This document shows, piece after piece, positions 1 to 11,111 of a stretch of DNA of 64,000 bases. The notes below the pieces were generated by a model. The model was not told the DNA's origin. It ran no database searches and saw only the letters and a list, made by a program, of their open reading frames with translations. The translations under genes were made by a program, and so were the position numbers. The DNA is from Neonectria sp. B-13 (taxonomy: Eukaryota > Ascomycota > Sordariomycetes > Hypocreales > Nectriaceae): contig NOKP01000009.1 in the NCBI GenBank assembly GCA_002682825.1, forward strand, positions 1,178,001 through 1,242,000, written 5' to 3'. Position 1 is the stretch's first letter; each line of letters starts with the position of its first letter.

Positions 1-1
1 C

Positions 2-430
2 GACCTCGAGCACAAGACGGCGGATATCCTCGACGACGGCTCCGTGCGGGCCTCGGCATCGACGCTGCGCCGCGTGGCCGAGGGCACCGTCGCGGTCCTC
101 CGCCGGCCGGAGCCCACGCGCAACCGCACGCTGTACATCCAGAGCTTCTGCCGGTCGCAGCCCGAGGTGCTGGCGGCGCTGGAGCGGGTGACCGGGGTGA
201 CATGGACGCGGCGGACGGTGGACTCCAAGGCGTTCATCGAGGAGGCGGCGCGCAAGCTCGAGGCCGAGTGGACCAAGCACACCATGGAGGAGATTGTGTT
301 TGTGCTGGGCGCGCTGGAGGCGGACTGGACCAAGGAAGAGGGCTTCGCCATGGAGTTGCTGGGGCTGGAGGATGAGGATCTTGATCAGGTGGTGGCCGAG
401 GTGGTGGCCGGCATGGGGAAGCAGGACTAG
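2..430 (+). CDS. NmrA-like / isoflavone reductase-like oxidoreductase, C-terminal part (partial)
   Basis: The frame is open from base 2 to a TAG at 428-430, so the gene continues to the left of the window. About 142 C-terminal residues are visible and there is no start codon; the first in-frame start-like codon (44) is GTG, not ATG. The stretch VRASASTLRRVAEGTVAVLR, then a segment reading RNRTLYIQSF and LAALERVTG, resembles the C-terminal half of fungal NmrA-like proteins. These are NAD(P)-binding, atypical short-chain dehydrogenases acting as redox sensors or reductases on aromatic compounds. The Rossmann glycine motif would lie outside the window, so cofactor use cannot be judged. The assignment is by pattern recognition and is moderately sure. 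Confidence 0.65.
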   Translation, partial: DLEHKTADILDDGSVRASASTLRRVAEGTVAVLRRPEPTRNRTLYIQSFCRSQPEVLAALERVTGVTWTRRTVDSKAFIEEAARKLEAEWTKHTMEEIVFVLGALEADWTKEEGFAMELLGLEDEDLDQVVAEVVAGMGKQD

Positions 431-1533
431 CCAATTTCCGTGTGTCACCAGGCAGGGTTGATCCCGTACGTACGCAGTGGTTAGATTGTCAGCATTCGAT
501 TATGTAAATCGTGAGTTCGCTGTCAACATTACCCATTTGATAGACGTTGTGCCCGTGACGGGGCCGTGTAGAACGGACACCTGAAAGCAATCAAGTCGGG
601 TCACCTTCAAGTTTGATAGACTAGCCATAGAACCTTATAAACATAAACGATCATGCGTCACAATCGAAACTGGTATCAGATCAACAGTCTCCTCCGCCAT
701 TCCTTTGTGTTTCCAGCTTTCCTCCATCTGGGGCGCATCGGGTCATCATTTCCTCCTCCCGCTCCAAAGTGGCTTCGCTCCCGTCGACGTCAAAGCCACT
801 GACGAAGCCAGCCGGCTTACATGCATGTTTTTCTGACCCTTTAGGCAAAGCCCTCCAAATCCAACATCAGCAGTTCGACCTCTCCCGTTCCATGCCATTT
901 CTATTCCTGGCCACACGGCAACAGGCGAGCATGCAAAGTACCGAGTTCCGAAATTGTGGGGTTGCATTCCTCTCGGCACTCCTCATCGACAGCTGCAAGG
1001 ACAGGACTCCCACCTCCGTGATTGGACGGTGACAGGAATGATCGACCACAAGCTCTCATCAGCCAAGACATGATCGTATTCTTTTCTGTCATATCTGCAT
1101 TTTCTGTCTTGCAGAAGTTCTTCCCGTCTCTTCTCTGTCACGCATTTTGGTCGTCTCCCTTGCCGGACTGCTCGTATAACACCCCGCCCGAACCGTTAAC
1201 GGCAGCCCAGAGGATATATTAGCTGAGAGGCATGTGAAATCAGCAGCCACCGTGGAATTTTTCCTGCTTTTACAAGGGCGATCGTCGCCGAGAATGAGGC
1301 ATATGTTCGCGCTGTTGGCTTGGCTGCCGGTTAGACACGGACATGGCGATGGAAGACCACTGTGCTCTGGTTGCTGTTTGACCCGAACGGCAGAGAAGAC
1401 CGGACCCGTGTAGTTGGAATGGGTATATAGAGGAGCGGGATCCTCGCCTCAAGGTTAAGGAAAGACTTGACATGACACCTTGATCTACTTGTATCAACTG
1501 GAACATTGATCGACTCTCATCCCGTACCTTACC
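431..1533. other. intergenic region upstream of the cysteine-rich secreted protein
   Basis: No convincing gene is seen on either strand; the short open frames lack ATG starts or domain-like composition. The right end holds the promoter of the next gene, with a TATA-like box near 1424. Confidence 0.6.
1424..1430 (+). promoter_or_regulatory. TATA-like box
   Basis: TATATAG lies 110 bp upstream of the ATG at 1534. The spacing suits a TATA box with a short leader, as is common for strongly expressed secreted-protein genes. Confidence 0.45.
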
Positions 1534-2116
1534 ATGTGGTCTACTCGCTTCATCCTCACCACTCTGCTGGCTGCGTAGGTCTCCAACTCAGAACTCAACA
1601 ACACCTCAAACATAGAACAGCCATGACTAACAAGTCTTCTGCAGAGCCAACCTCTCCTGGGCAAACAAACCGGCCTGTCCCACCGTCACAACCACGGCGG
1701 CCGTCTGCTCAACCTGCGTCGTCAAGGAGTGTCTCTCCATCTCGACCATCTCCAACCCGTCCAAATGCGGGCCCAAGATCCCGACCGTCACCGCGTCCTA
1801 CCCATGCGGCAAGAAGACGTGCCCCAGCGGGTGCGCGAGCACGTCGTACGTCTACGCCTCGAGCTACGGCGTCACCACCACCACAGCGACGCCGTGCCCC
1901 ACCGTCACGTCCGTCCAGGGCTACTGCTCCACTTGCCCCATGCCCCAGTGCATGGCCTTCAAGACGGTCCGGTCCGTGTGCGGGTGTCCGACCGAGGTGC
2001 CGACGGTGACGACGACCTACGCCTGCGGCACGCGGTGCGTCGGCGGGTGCGCGGCCACCCAGTACGTCTACGAGACGGCCAAGCCGGTGTGCAACACGGA
2101 GCCGGCGCCGTACTGA
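1534..2116 (+). CDS. small secreted cysteine-rich protein with an internal duplication
   Basis: Two exons, 1534-1574 and 1645-2116, joined by a 70-nt intron (donor GTAGGT, acceptor CTGCAG), give 170 residues. Unspliced, the frame meets TAG straight after residue 14, so splicing is required. Residues 1 to about 16 (MWSTRFILTTLLAA) form a signal peptide. The mature part has about 18 cysteines and splits into two related halves. Each half has a CPTVT motif, a CSTC motif, a PTVT motif followed by a paired C-G-(K/T) and C-x2-GC, and ends in a YVY motif (TSYVYAS and TQYVYET). Many disulfides are therefore likely. No enzyme motif is visible. Small size, secretion and cysteine content resemble effector or cell-wall proteins, but that role is inference. 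I do not recognise a named family. Confidence 0.85.
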
Positions 2117-3905
2117 TGGGGGCAAGGCCGTGACGCAGTCAGTCGCATTGAAGCCCTCCACGTCGGCTGTGGGGTCAATTGGGCATCAGCTGCTTCTTGG
2201 ATGTTCCGATTCAGCCTTGCGAGTTACTTGGACGTCATGGCGGAGCTGGAGGGCTTTAGTGAAAAGTGCTGGCAAAGGCGTCGTCACCGAGGAGAAGAGT
2301 CGGTGCGTTGTCTAGTCACAGCAGGGTTGCGAATAAAGTTCCAGATGCCACGGGCCACCGCCTCACTCCGAGGCCGGTAGTTCAAAGCGCATGACATGGG
2401 AGCTCTTTTAGACTTTCAGAAGGATTAATGAGATTAAATTGACATTCATGCCGAGGCTGTGAAGTGTCCCATGGCGCTATCTCTGTTGCTGAAATCAAAA
2501 CGAGGTTGGGACTATAATCGGGATGAACAGCTGAACACGTACAAGGGTCTTGCCTGCAATTTTGACAACGAGGCAATCCAAGAGTAGTGGAATCAGTGGA
2601 AGCAAAGAATGAAGAGGAAGAACCAAGATGTTTGTCCTTAGTTTGCTTAGGTTTGTCCTTGAGGTCCAGGTATATGCCTGAACAATCCGCCCTACGGCTG
2701 CGGGCAAGTGAAGATTGGGAATGGGCTCACAACCGACGTGACGGGCCGGACCACAGTCCCCGGGGACGGTCCGCGTGGCGCCGCTCGCACTGTATTTCAG
2801 CACAGACACCCTTGGGTCTTGGGGTTTAGGCACCCGGTTACAAGGGGGCAATGTGGCTCGCACAGTGCCCGTGACACCTGCAACCCGCCACACATGGGAC
2901 GCCGGGATGGGGGATGGACCCCTGCTTCGCCAAGTGACGTCGGCAGTGCGCGTCCGACGCTGGGGAAGACGCCCTCGATCAGTCATTCAGAGGACAGCCC
3001 CCCTTCTGAGGGCAGTGAACGAAGTGGGATGATACGTCACCAGGACGGCCACGATGCCCCATCGCGAAACCTCTTGGCACCAAGTTCGGCCTTTCGCTTT
3101 GTTGTGTCTTCTCGGCGCCCGGCTGTCTGACGCGGGCGCGCGCATCGTCGCAAAAGGCCGCTGATGCTTGCTGTGCTGAGCTGACTTGAGCTCAGCTCGC
3201 CAGAAGCCTCCTCTAACAGCGAAAACAAACCCCGAGAGCGAGAGAGTTCCTGCGCTACTACCGTACTACTGTATGTACTGCGGCTATTTGCTGCTGTACT
3301 ACTGCGCCGTACTACTGTATCGTCCGCATCAACAGAGCACCCTGTCCTGTCGTCGACGCCATAATAATAAAAAAGGCCCAGGCACAGCCCCCGCGGGCTG
3401 ACGTTGAATTTTCGCCCTCTTCCGCGTCCCGCCTCTCTTGGGCCCTGCGCTTGTGCTGCGGCCTCTTTTTCTATCATTGCTGCTGCGTTTGTGTCTTCCA
3501 GGCGTCTATTTTCTCTCCCTACCTCCCTGCCCCCCCCTTTCCGCCAAGAACATCGGCCACGTCGGCGGTTTCGCTCGTTGTTTGAATATCTGTCGCCCGT
3601 TCCCCGGAAGCAAGGACCCAGCCAACCCGCCTCGCACTCGCTCATGCTCTTAATCCTTCGCTCCTAATCTTTGTTCCTTTCTCCCTCAAGTCACAAGCCA
3701 AACAAAATACGAACACCTCTTGTCCCCGGGAATTTATTCTATAAATACCAGAGAGAAATCCGCGTGACGGTAGTTGATTCTATTTTCCCTCGAGTTATCC
3801 CCCATTCCGCGCCTTTACTTCCCCCCTCACCTACAAACGATCGACTCCACCAACAAAAAAACCACCCCACGTCTTCTTACACTTGCAACGGAACCACCCC
3901 CAAAG
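2117..3905. other. intergenic region and CT-rich leader of the next gene
   Basis: No convincing gene. Around 3255-3320 there is a cluster of GTACTACTG-type repeats. From about 3400 to 3900 the plus strand is pyrimidine-rich, typical of a filamentous-fungal promoter and 5' leader. The long minus-strand frame at 3037-3645 is arginine- and serine-rich and looks like a shadow of this composition. Confidence 0.6.
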
Positions 3906-5698
3906 ATGGAGGCGCGCTCCCTCACCTCCGTCAACAACCTCGCGGCCAACCCGCCGCAGTATCCCGTCAACCCGACCGACGAGCGCCAAGATCCACTGAC
4001 TCTGTACATCTCCCGCGTTCCCGGCACTCGAGGTAGGATGCTTCCCGCAATTCCAGAATGCCCCGCCTCGTAGCTAACCACCATGCAGATGTCATCCTCT
4101 CCCCTTTCAAACCCCAACTTAAAATCGTCTCCTCCGAGGATATTGCCAGCTGCCTCTACTACATCCACCTAGAGCGACCTTCCTCCGACCTCTCCAACCC
4201 TGCCCCGATTCGTGATGACGGCTTCCGATCATCCAGCGACGAGGGTTCCTCCGCCAGGAACATCCCCCGAAAGCCTCTGCCCGAGTCCGCAAAGCCCATG
4301 ACGCCCTCGAACCGCGATCAGTTCCTTCCCGTCCCTGGCAACGAGAACCAGAACCCCATGCGACCTCGTGGCCATACCGTCAGCTCTTCCTTCGACGCCG
4401 CGAGCTCCACCCCGTCTAGCTATGACCGAGATCCCCGGCTGAGCCTTGACGGGCGCCCGATCGAACAAAAGCCACAGTCTTCGCCTCTCCGTCGCCAGAA
4501 CACCGTCTCTCGCAGGCCCAACGGCCCTAGGAACATGGGCCCCAGGACCATGAGGACTCCTCCCACGCCTCTAACCGACAAGTCACTCCCTGCGTTCCCG
4601 GAGTCGCGCGTGGAAATGGATGACGGAGACCGAGTACCTTTTCAAGCACCCAACCCGAAGCGAGGAAGCTACACAAGCCGGTCTCTATCACCGAGGAAAC
4701 AAGCAGACTCTACTTTCACCAACCCATTCACCCTAGCTCTGATTCGCCGGGATCCGAGCACGGGAAACCAGTGGAACGTCGGCCACGTCTCATCCTACCA
4801 GTCGGAAACACTACAACCCGGCCAGGACGAGTGCGGCCCGTTCCTACCCAGCGTGCCACCTGTCGCCCAGTCGCAGACTCCTGCCGCAAACCCACCCATC
4901 AACATCCAGATCGAGACATTGGGATACGGCAGATTCCGCAACATGCCCACGAGAAGGAGCTTCGATATTGGTCCAGGCGACGGAATCCCGGCAGACGAGA
5001 GAGTACCTCGAAGCGAAGGTGCTGTGCTCTCGAGACAGGTCCTGATGGGTTACGCGAAATCTTGGTCCAGCAATTTCCGGGAGAAGTGGAACCAAGAGCC
5101 ACGGGAGCACAGTCGACATGGAAGCGTAACTTCGGTCAACTCGGTCGCCTCGGGAGAGCTGGCTCCTGAACCGCAGACTGCTCTGGGACAACCGGGTCCT
5201 GGAATGAGACCCCGCGGATACGTCTTCACCAGCCCGTGGAACGGCAGATGCGAGTTCCGGACGGGAACCACCGGCCGCAGCCTCCGATGCTACCATATCT
5301 TGCACGACGAGAAGCCGGCACTGAACGCTCTAATTGAGCAGGGAGTACCCGTGCAGCAGTTGGGGGGAGCCATGGCCCTCAGTGAGCTGCGCTTCAACCT
5401 ACCCAGCGCGGAGCTCTTCAAGTCCCCCGAAGGACGCGAGGAAGTCAAGGCGCAACTCCAGGGGCACTTCAACAAGCTCCTACAGAAACTGGACGGGCGC
5501 AACGATAGCGATGAGGACGACGGCATGGTGTCGCCATTTGATGTAAACCTGGGCAAGGAAAAGGCCGGGGGTGGCAACCGCGGAAAGCGAGCCAAGATGG
5601 GGAAACTAATCATCTACCCCGACGGGATGAAAATGCTGGATCTGGTTGTGGCGGCCAACATGGGCCTTTGGTGGAGAGCTTGGGAGAAGAGTTTCTAA
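3906..5698 (+). CDS. conserved fungal protein of unknown function, serine/proline-rich
   Basis: Two exons, 3906-4032 and 4089-5698, joined by a 56-nt intron (phase 1), give 578 residues. The N-terminus (MEARSLTSVNNLAANPPQYP) runs across the intron into VILSPFKPQLKIVSSEDIAS and SCLYYIHLERP, which looks like a folded N-terminal element. About residues 70-370 are low-complexity, rich in Ser, Pro and Arg, and probably disordered. The C-terminal third is ordered again: YVFTSPWNGRCEFRTGTTGR, then LRCYHIL, followed by LRFNLPSAELF and a basic segment ending MGLWWRAWEKSF. I see no signal peptide, membrane span or catalytic motif. The layout suggests a scaffold or regulator, but I assign no function. 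Confidence 0.8.
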
Positions 5699-6213
5699 TC
5701 TGGGGCGAATGAGTTGGACTGGCATAATATCTAAGTGCACTGGCGTTTGCGATGTTAGGATAGACATGTATACCCGCGAGGCAGGCACGTCATAACGACT
5801 ATATGGGATCACGGATAATGATTGGCACTTTGCCTTTTTAAGAGTAATAGTCACCATCACCGATTGAGTGTTTCAAGTGCGCTTTAACAATTCGTCATGA
5901 TTCCAAGGTGGGCACGGAGAGTCACAGTGTTGTCACTACTAGTACGACTCAACTAGTGGACGTCCATCCTATCGACGTAATCCTTTGGTCAGTCGAGACA
6001 ACAGGTGCACGTGACATGTCACGCGGAAGCCAACCACCAATCAACTGCCCAGCAATGTAATCCCACCCCCCCGGGCCTGAGCAACTTTCCGAGCCGACAC
6101 ATCACGAACCACGTCAAATCCTCGCCGCTCGCCCTCACGCCTCCGCCTCGACCGCAACCCGCCCAATTGGCCTCCCGTCAACTGCCCTCGCCTCCCCGCC
6201 GACTCTCCTCGCC
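5699..6213. other. intergenic region
   Basis: 3' end of the preceding gene and promoter/leader of the complex I gene. An open frame overlaps the leader but is compositional. No other feature is seen. Confidence 0.55.
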
Positions 6214-7253
<1,040 letters not shown>

Positions 7254-7743
7254 ACAAAGAAACGGACGTACACAAAAAAATCACGACGACCACATCATCT
7301 GTTTTTGTTTCCCTTGGGTTATTTGTATCTGTTGTAGGACTTTAGGGGAAGGGGCACCAAACATGTTTTAGTCTTGTTCCATGGGCAGCGGATACATGAC
7401 GGCGGACAGTGGGCGGCATCTGGACGGGAGGTGCAGAGTGTATATAATCTAGAGCTCCAAAATGCCCTTTGTCACTGGTCATATCATTGCTGGGTTTGGT
7501 CCGTGAGGGTGCGGGAAGTGCGGTTGTCTGCTGATGAATAGGGTGCGTGCTGCTAAATGTGCTAATCCTTGATAAGTAGCTGGCAGTGGATGTCGGATAT
7601 CAATGACGATTTGGTGAGTCCAGGCTCATGCCATTCAACTGGCTAATCGTCCAGCACCACAGTCAAGACTAGTTTCTCAAAGTGGCCCGACTCACAGCCA
7701 AGACTCATCTCACTCTGTCTTTGAACAACATCAACCCAGCAAC
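7254..7743. other. intergenic region between convergent genes
   Basis: Holds the 3' ends of the complex I gene (plus) and the carboxypeptidase (minus). No gene or structured element is seen. Confidence 0.55.
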
Positions 7744-9060
7744 TTAGCACTCCCACCTCTCCACCTCGCCCTCCTCGGCCGCGCTCAACAACAGCTCCAT
7801 CAGGCCGGCGCCCACCTCCCTCATCCACTGATGGTACTGCTCGCCGCTGGGGTAGAACGGACACGGCCCCGCGTCACTCGTGGCCCCGAACTCGAGCGTC
7901 AGCCCGCGCACCTTGCCGGCGCCGCATTGCCGGCCGTAGTACCGGCCCAGGGCGTAGTCAGTGCTGATGCCCGACGTCGGGTACATGGCGACCGACTCCT
8001 CGACCTTGTAGGGCGTGCGGCCGGCCGAGGCCATCGCCTTCTTCATGCGTTTGGCCAGCGTGTGCTGGGCGGCGAGGTCCGACGCGTCGAGGAACTCTCT
8101 GTACATGCTGTCTTCAGGGTCGGTGCCTACGATTCCTCGTTTGCCGTCGTATGCGGTGTTGCTGAAGTTTTGGCTGCGATCCGTTGTCTGGATGTTGTCG
8201 TCGCCCCAGCCATATAGGATAGTCCCGCCAAACGAGTGCAGGTCGAGAAACCACGACAGGCTAGGGAACGAATCCATCACCCACGCAACGCTCTGCGTCT
8301 CGGGCTCGGAGAACGGCGCAGCGCCGTGGAAGACTTCGCTGGCAGGCTCGTCCGACGCCGCAGCCCACAGGTCAGCGTTAGGGCTGAAGGCGTGGGTGTA
8401 GTCCCAGAGGAAGTCGAAGTTGCGGTTAAGATCGACACCGACGTCAAAGTCACCCTTGGCGCTTGCCGGGTTCCGATTCTTGCGCCAGCACGAGTCCGTC
8501 GCCTGGTCATGGGCCACGCCATCGGGGTTCACCAGCGGCAGGACGACGACGCCGGCCGACAGCGCGGCTCGGACCTGGGCGTGCGAGTAGCTCCGGTTGC
8601 CGTAGCGGACGCCAGAGCGGGCGACGCGGGCGTGCAGTAGGTCGGCCAGGAAGTAAACGACATCGTCGGGGCCGCCGCGCTCGCGGGCGTGGATGCCAGC
8701 CATGATGAGAACACGAGGGTTGTCGCCGACGCGGGCGCCCTCAAGGGAGGCGTTCTCGAACGTGGTGTGGGGGCTTGTGAAGAGTGTGACGTCCTTGAAG
8801 GTGCGGGCGAGGCCGCGCAGGGCTGAGGTGATCTCGCGGGGGTTGAGAATGCTCTCGAGGTCGCGATCTCGTATGCCCAGGCCCGCGGGGGGAAGGGAGC
8901 CGTTGACGAAGCGGTCACCGGCGCCGACGGGAATATCGCTGCGGGGAGCCTGCAGGAGCTGGTAGGCGCCATCGACGTGGGGGTTGAGATCGGAGGGGAG
9001 GAGGCAGGGCGAGACGCCTGTGAGCATGGCCGTGACGGCGAGGATGAAGTAGAGCTTCAT
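7744..9060 (-). CDS. secreted M14 family zinc carboxypeptidase
   Basis: Single exon, 438 residues. The frame is open further upstream, but the ATG at 9060 begins a clear signal peptide (MKLYFILAVTAMLTGVSPC), and the extra upstream frame starts at a non-ATG codon. Metallocarboxypeptidase landmarks occur in order: the zinc motif HxxE (GIHARERGG), the substrate-binding Asn-Arg pair (VDLNRNFDF), the third zinc ligand (FLDLHSFGG), and the catalytic Glu (LTLEFGATSD). The enzyme should be secreted and remove C-terminal residues from peptides. A short N-terminal segment before about residue 70 may act as a small propeptide. Specificity (A-like or B-like) cannot be read safely. The gene is divergent from the acyl carrier protein gene. 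Confidence 0.92.
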   Translation of the reverse strand: MKLYFILAVTAMLTGVSPCLLPSDLNPHVDGAYQLLQAPRSDIPVGAGDRFVNGSLPPAGLGIRDRDLESILNPREITSALRGLARTFKDVTLFTSPHTTFENASLEGARVGDNPRVLIMAGIHARERGGPDDVVYFLADLLHARVARSGVRYGNRSYSHAQVRAALSAGVVVLPLVNPDGVAHDQATDSCWRKNRNPASAKGDFDVGVDLNRNFDFLWDYTHAFSPNADLWAAASDEPASEVFHGAAPFSEPETQSVAWVMDSFPSLSWFLDLHSFGGTILYGWGDDNIQTTDRSQNFSNTAYDGKRGIVGTDPEDSMYREFLDASDLAAQHTLAKRMKKAMASAGRTPYKVEESVAMYPTSGISTDYALGRYYGRQCGAGKVRGLTLEFGATSDAGPCPFYPSGEQYHQWMREVGAGLMELLLSAAEEGEVERWEC

Positions 9061-10336
9061 GGTGGAGTTGGCGAGGATACGGGTCTGTTGGTGATGTTCT
9101 GTCCCGGTGGGTTGGCTGCGTGATGTGGGAGAGTTGACAAGGGCATAGCATCGTTGTTGTTTATCCACCTGCCTAAGGCAGCTCCCGTGTTAGAGATGGC
9201 TTAGGAAGGCGCCATGAATCACAGCCAACCTCATCACAACGACCCATCGCTCCTGCTCAGATGTCAGTGCCCGTGTAAGTCCGCTCGCGTGCAAGTGTCC
9301 ACGGCACCACCAGTTTGCCTCGAGAGCTAAACCTCCCTCTGCCGTGATACAAGCCCGTCCTGTCCATCGGATATTGAAACGTGGAGTCTCAAGTGGTTTG
9401 TGATTGATTGTCCTGTTAGACGGGACACCCGGGGCGCTGGCGGGGTGAACACGCGAGGCTGTACAGGATCGGCAAACTTGGGGAGGAGATGGTGATACCT
9501 AAAGGTTAACGGTGCTTGACAGGGGTTGATGCGCTTACTGTTGCTGAAAGGTTATGGTTTTTACATGCAATATAGAGCCTACGAGCTTATTAAGGCAGTG
9601 AGTTGCTCCCACGTTATTTGTCTCTCTTTAGAGTAGATATATTGATCACTTTATAAATAGAAGATGAGTGTTAGTCCCTACTATAATGAACCATAGAAGT
9701 TCTCATATAAATAATATTAAAGTAACTATGTCTGCTTTTATTCTCTACTTCCTACCTCTTCTTAAGGGTAAAGTTCCTAAGCTCAATCAACACTATATGG
9801 CTAGAAGTGGAATCTCCAGTAGCAAGGACTTCAGAAGATAGACGCATGCTCCTGAGAAGCGGGACCAATGAGGGCCGAGTCGATTATGCTGACTTTGGCG
9901 AAACATGGGGGAGGGACCAATAACCAGTACCTTGCACAACAATTGAGCGCCCAAAACTTGCTTGAGAAACACGGAAAAAAGACCAAGGACATCAATTATA
10001 TAGTCGTTTTCTTATCTTGCACTTTTCCATCACATTTAATAGCCAGAACCTCCAAAACCCATGTCCACACTGCCAACGCCTACTCGAGAATTACCCTCGG
10101 GAATCAGCAGCCAATGACAGTGCAGCATCTCACTGACGTTGATCACTAGGTACGTACCTCCCGGCACGTGACCGTCCACCCCCAGCTAGCTCCCTCCGAC
10201 TCTCCGTGACCCGACCAGCAACGAGAAATTTATCATCACCACTTCCGCCTCCCGAACCTCATCTCACCCGCCCAATCCCCCCCCTCGCCAGCAATTGAGC
10301 ATCTCCCCGCCTCGGAAAACACACACCTTCGCAACC
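9061..10336. other. intergenic region between divergent carboxypeptidase and ACP genes
   Basis: Promoters of both neighbours. It contains a markedly AT-rich block (about 9590-9865) and a 93-codon ATG frame at 9868-10149 without coding character. No supported gene. Confidence 0.55.
9590..9865. other. AT-rich island, possible decayed element
   Basis: This block is rich in A/T (runs such as ATATAAATAATATTAAAG) against GC-rich flanks. One plus-strand frame across about 9760-9840 reads briefly as protein-like, but stops are frequent. It could be a repeat-induced-point-mutation relic of a transposon, or simply an AT-rich promoter segment. No terminal repeats or target duplications are visible. Confidence 0.3.
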
Positions 10337-11111
10337 ATGTTCCGCTCCGCCGTCCTCCGCTCCGCCTCGGCCGCCGCCCGTGCCGCCCTCCGACCCGCCG
10401 TCGCGCAAAGGGCCGTCTTCGCCGTCGCGCCGAGGGCTGTCATGCCCAAGATCCAGAGCTTCCAGGCCGTGCGCATGTACAGCGCCGGCGGTTCTCTCAA
10501 CAAGGAGGAGGTCGAGGGCCGCATCATTAGCTTGTTGCAAGGCTTTGACAAGGTGAGCCGCCTTTCCCCGAGGAAGAGGCATCAGTGAGGGGGACTTGCG
10601 GGATGTGGCCGGTCAATTCGGCCACTACGGGTTGCGTGGATGGATGCAGACAGGAGCATTGAAGCACTATTCCAAGTGTCTCGGTGTGCCCGTCTCCAAC
10701 TACTATATACCTTACCCGCCCTCTCCCACGTCGCTCCTCACCATCTATTATCCTTGGATATCGAAGCTAACCACTCCCCGTCACAGGTCAACGATGTCAC
10801 CAACGTACGTCCCCGATAGCATCCCCTCTAGTCGCCCTCCCGCACCGAGAACCGAGGAACCTGTCTAACACCCGCAACAGATCAAGCCCACCGCCCACTT
10901 CGCCAACGACCTCGGCCTCGACAGCCTGGACACCGTTGAGGTCGTCATGGCCATTGAGGAGGAGTTCAGCATCGAGATCCCCGATAAGGATGCCGACACC
11001 ATCCACTCCGGTACGTTCCGTCCTCTCTCCCCATCAACAAACCGAAACTAACCCCGCCTTCCAGTCGAGCACGCCGTCGAGTACATCCTCAAGCAGCCCG
11101 ATGCCAACTAA
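10337..11111 (+). CDS. NDUFAB1: mitochondrial acyl carrier protein (type II FAS; complex I SDAP subunit)
   Basis: Four exons (10337-10552, 10787-10804, 10881-11010, 11065-11111) give 136 residues. Residues 1 to about 50 are a basic, alanine-rich mitochondrial presequence ending near VRMYSAGG. The mature ACP domain carries the phosphopantetheine site [11 protein letters not shown] with Ser93, and the acidic recognition helix [18 protein letters not shown]. The protein carries acyl chains in mitochondrial fatty-acid and lipoate synthesis, is a subunit of complex I, and binds LYR proteins in Fe-S cluster assembly (family knowledge). Exon 2 is a microexon of 18 nt coding VNDVTN. Intron 1 is long for this window (234 nt). 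It lies 3 kb from the TYKY complex I gene. Confidence 0.97.
10787..10804 (+). other. 18-nt microexon of the ACP gene
   Basis: Flanked by CACAG and GTACGT, phase 0 on both sides, it codes six residues of the first ACP helix-loop (VNDVTN). The reading frame is kept if it is skipped, but the ACP fold would lose part of helix 1. Confidence 0.85.

Noticed and set aside
3037..3645. 202-codon minus-strand open frame upstream of the 3906 gene
   Set aside because: Mirror image of a CT-rich leader on the plus strand. Arg/Gly/Ser-rich and without motifs.
9868..10149. 93-codon ATG frame next to the AT-rich island
   Set aside because: No domain, low-complexity neighbours, and overlap with the likely ACP promoter. 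It could be a real small gene but nothing supports it.
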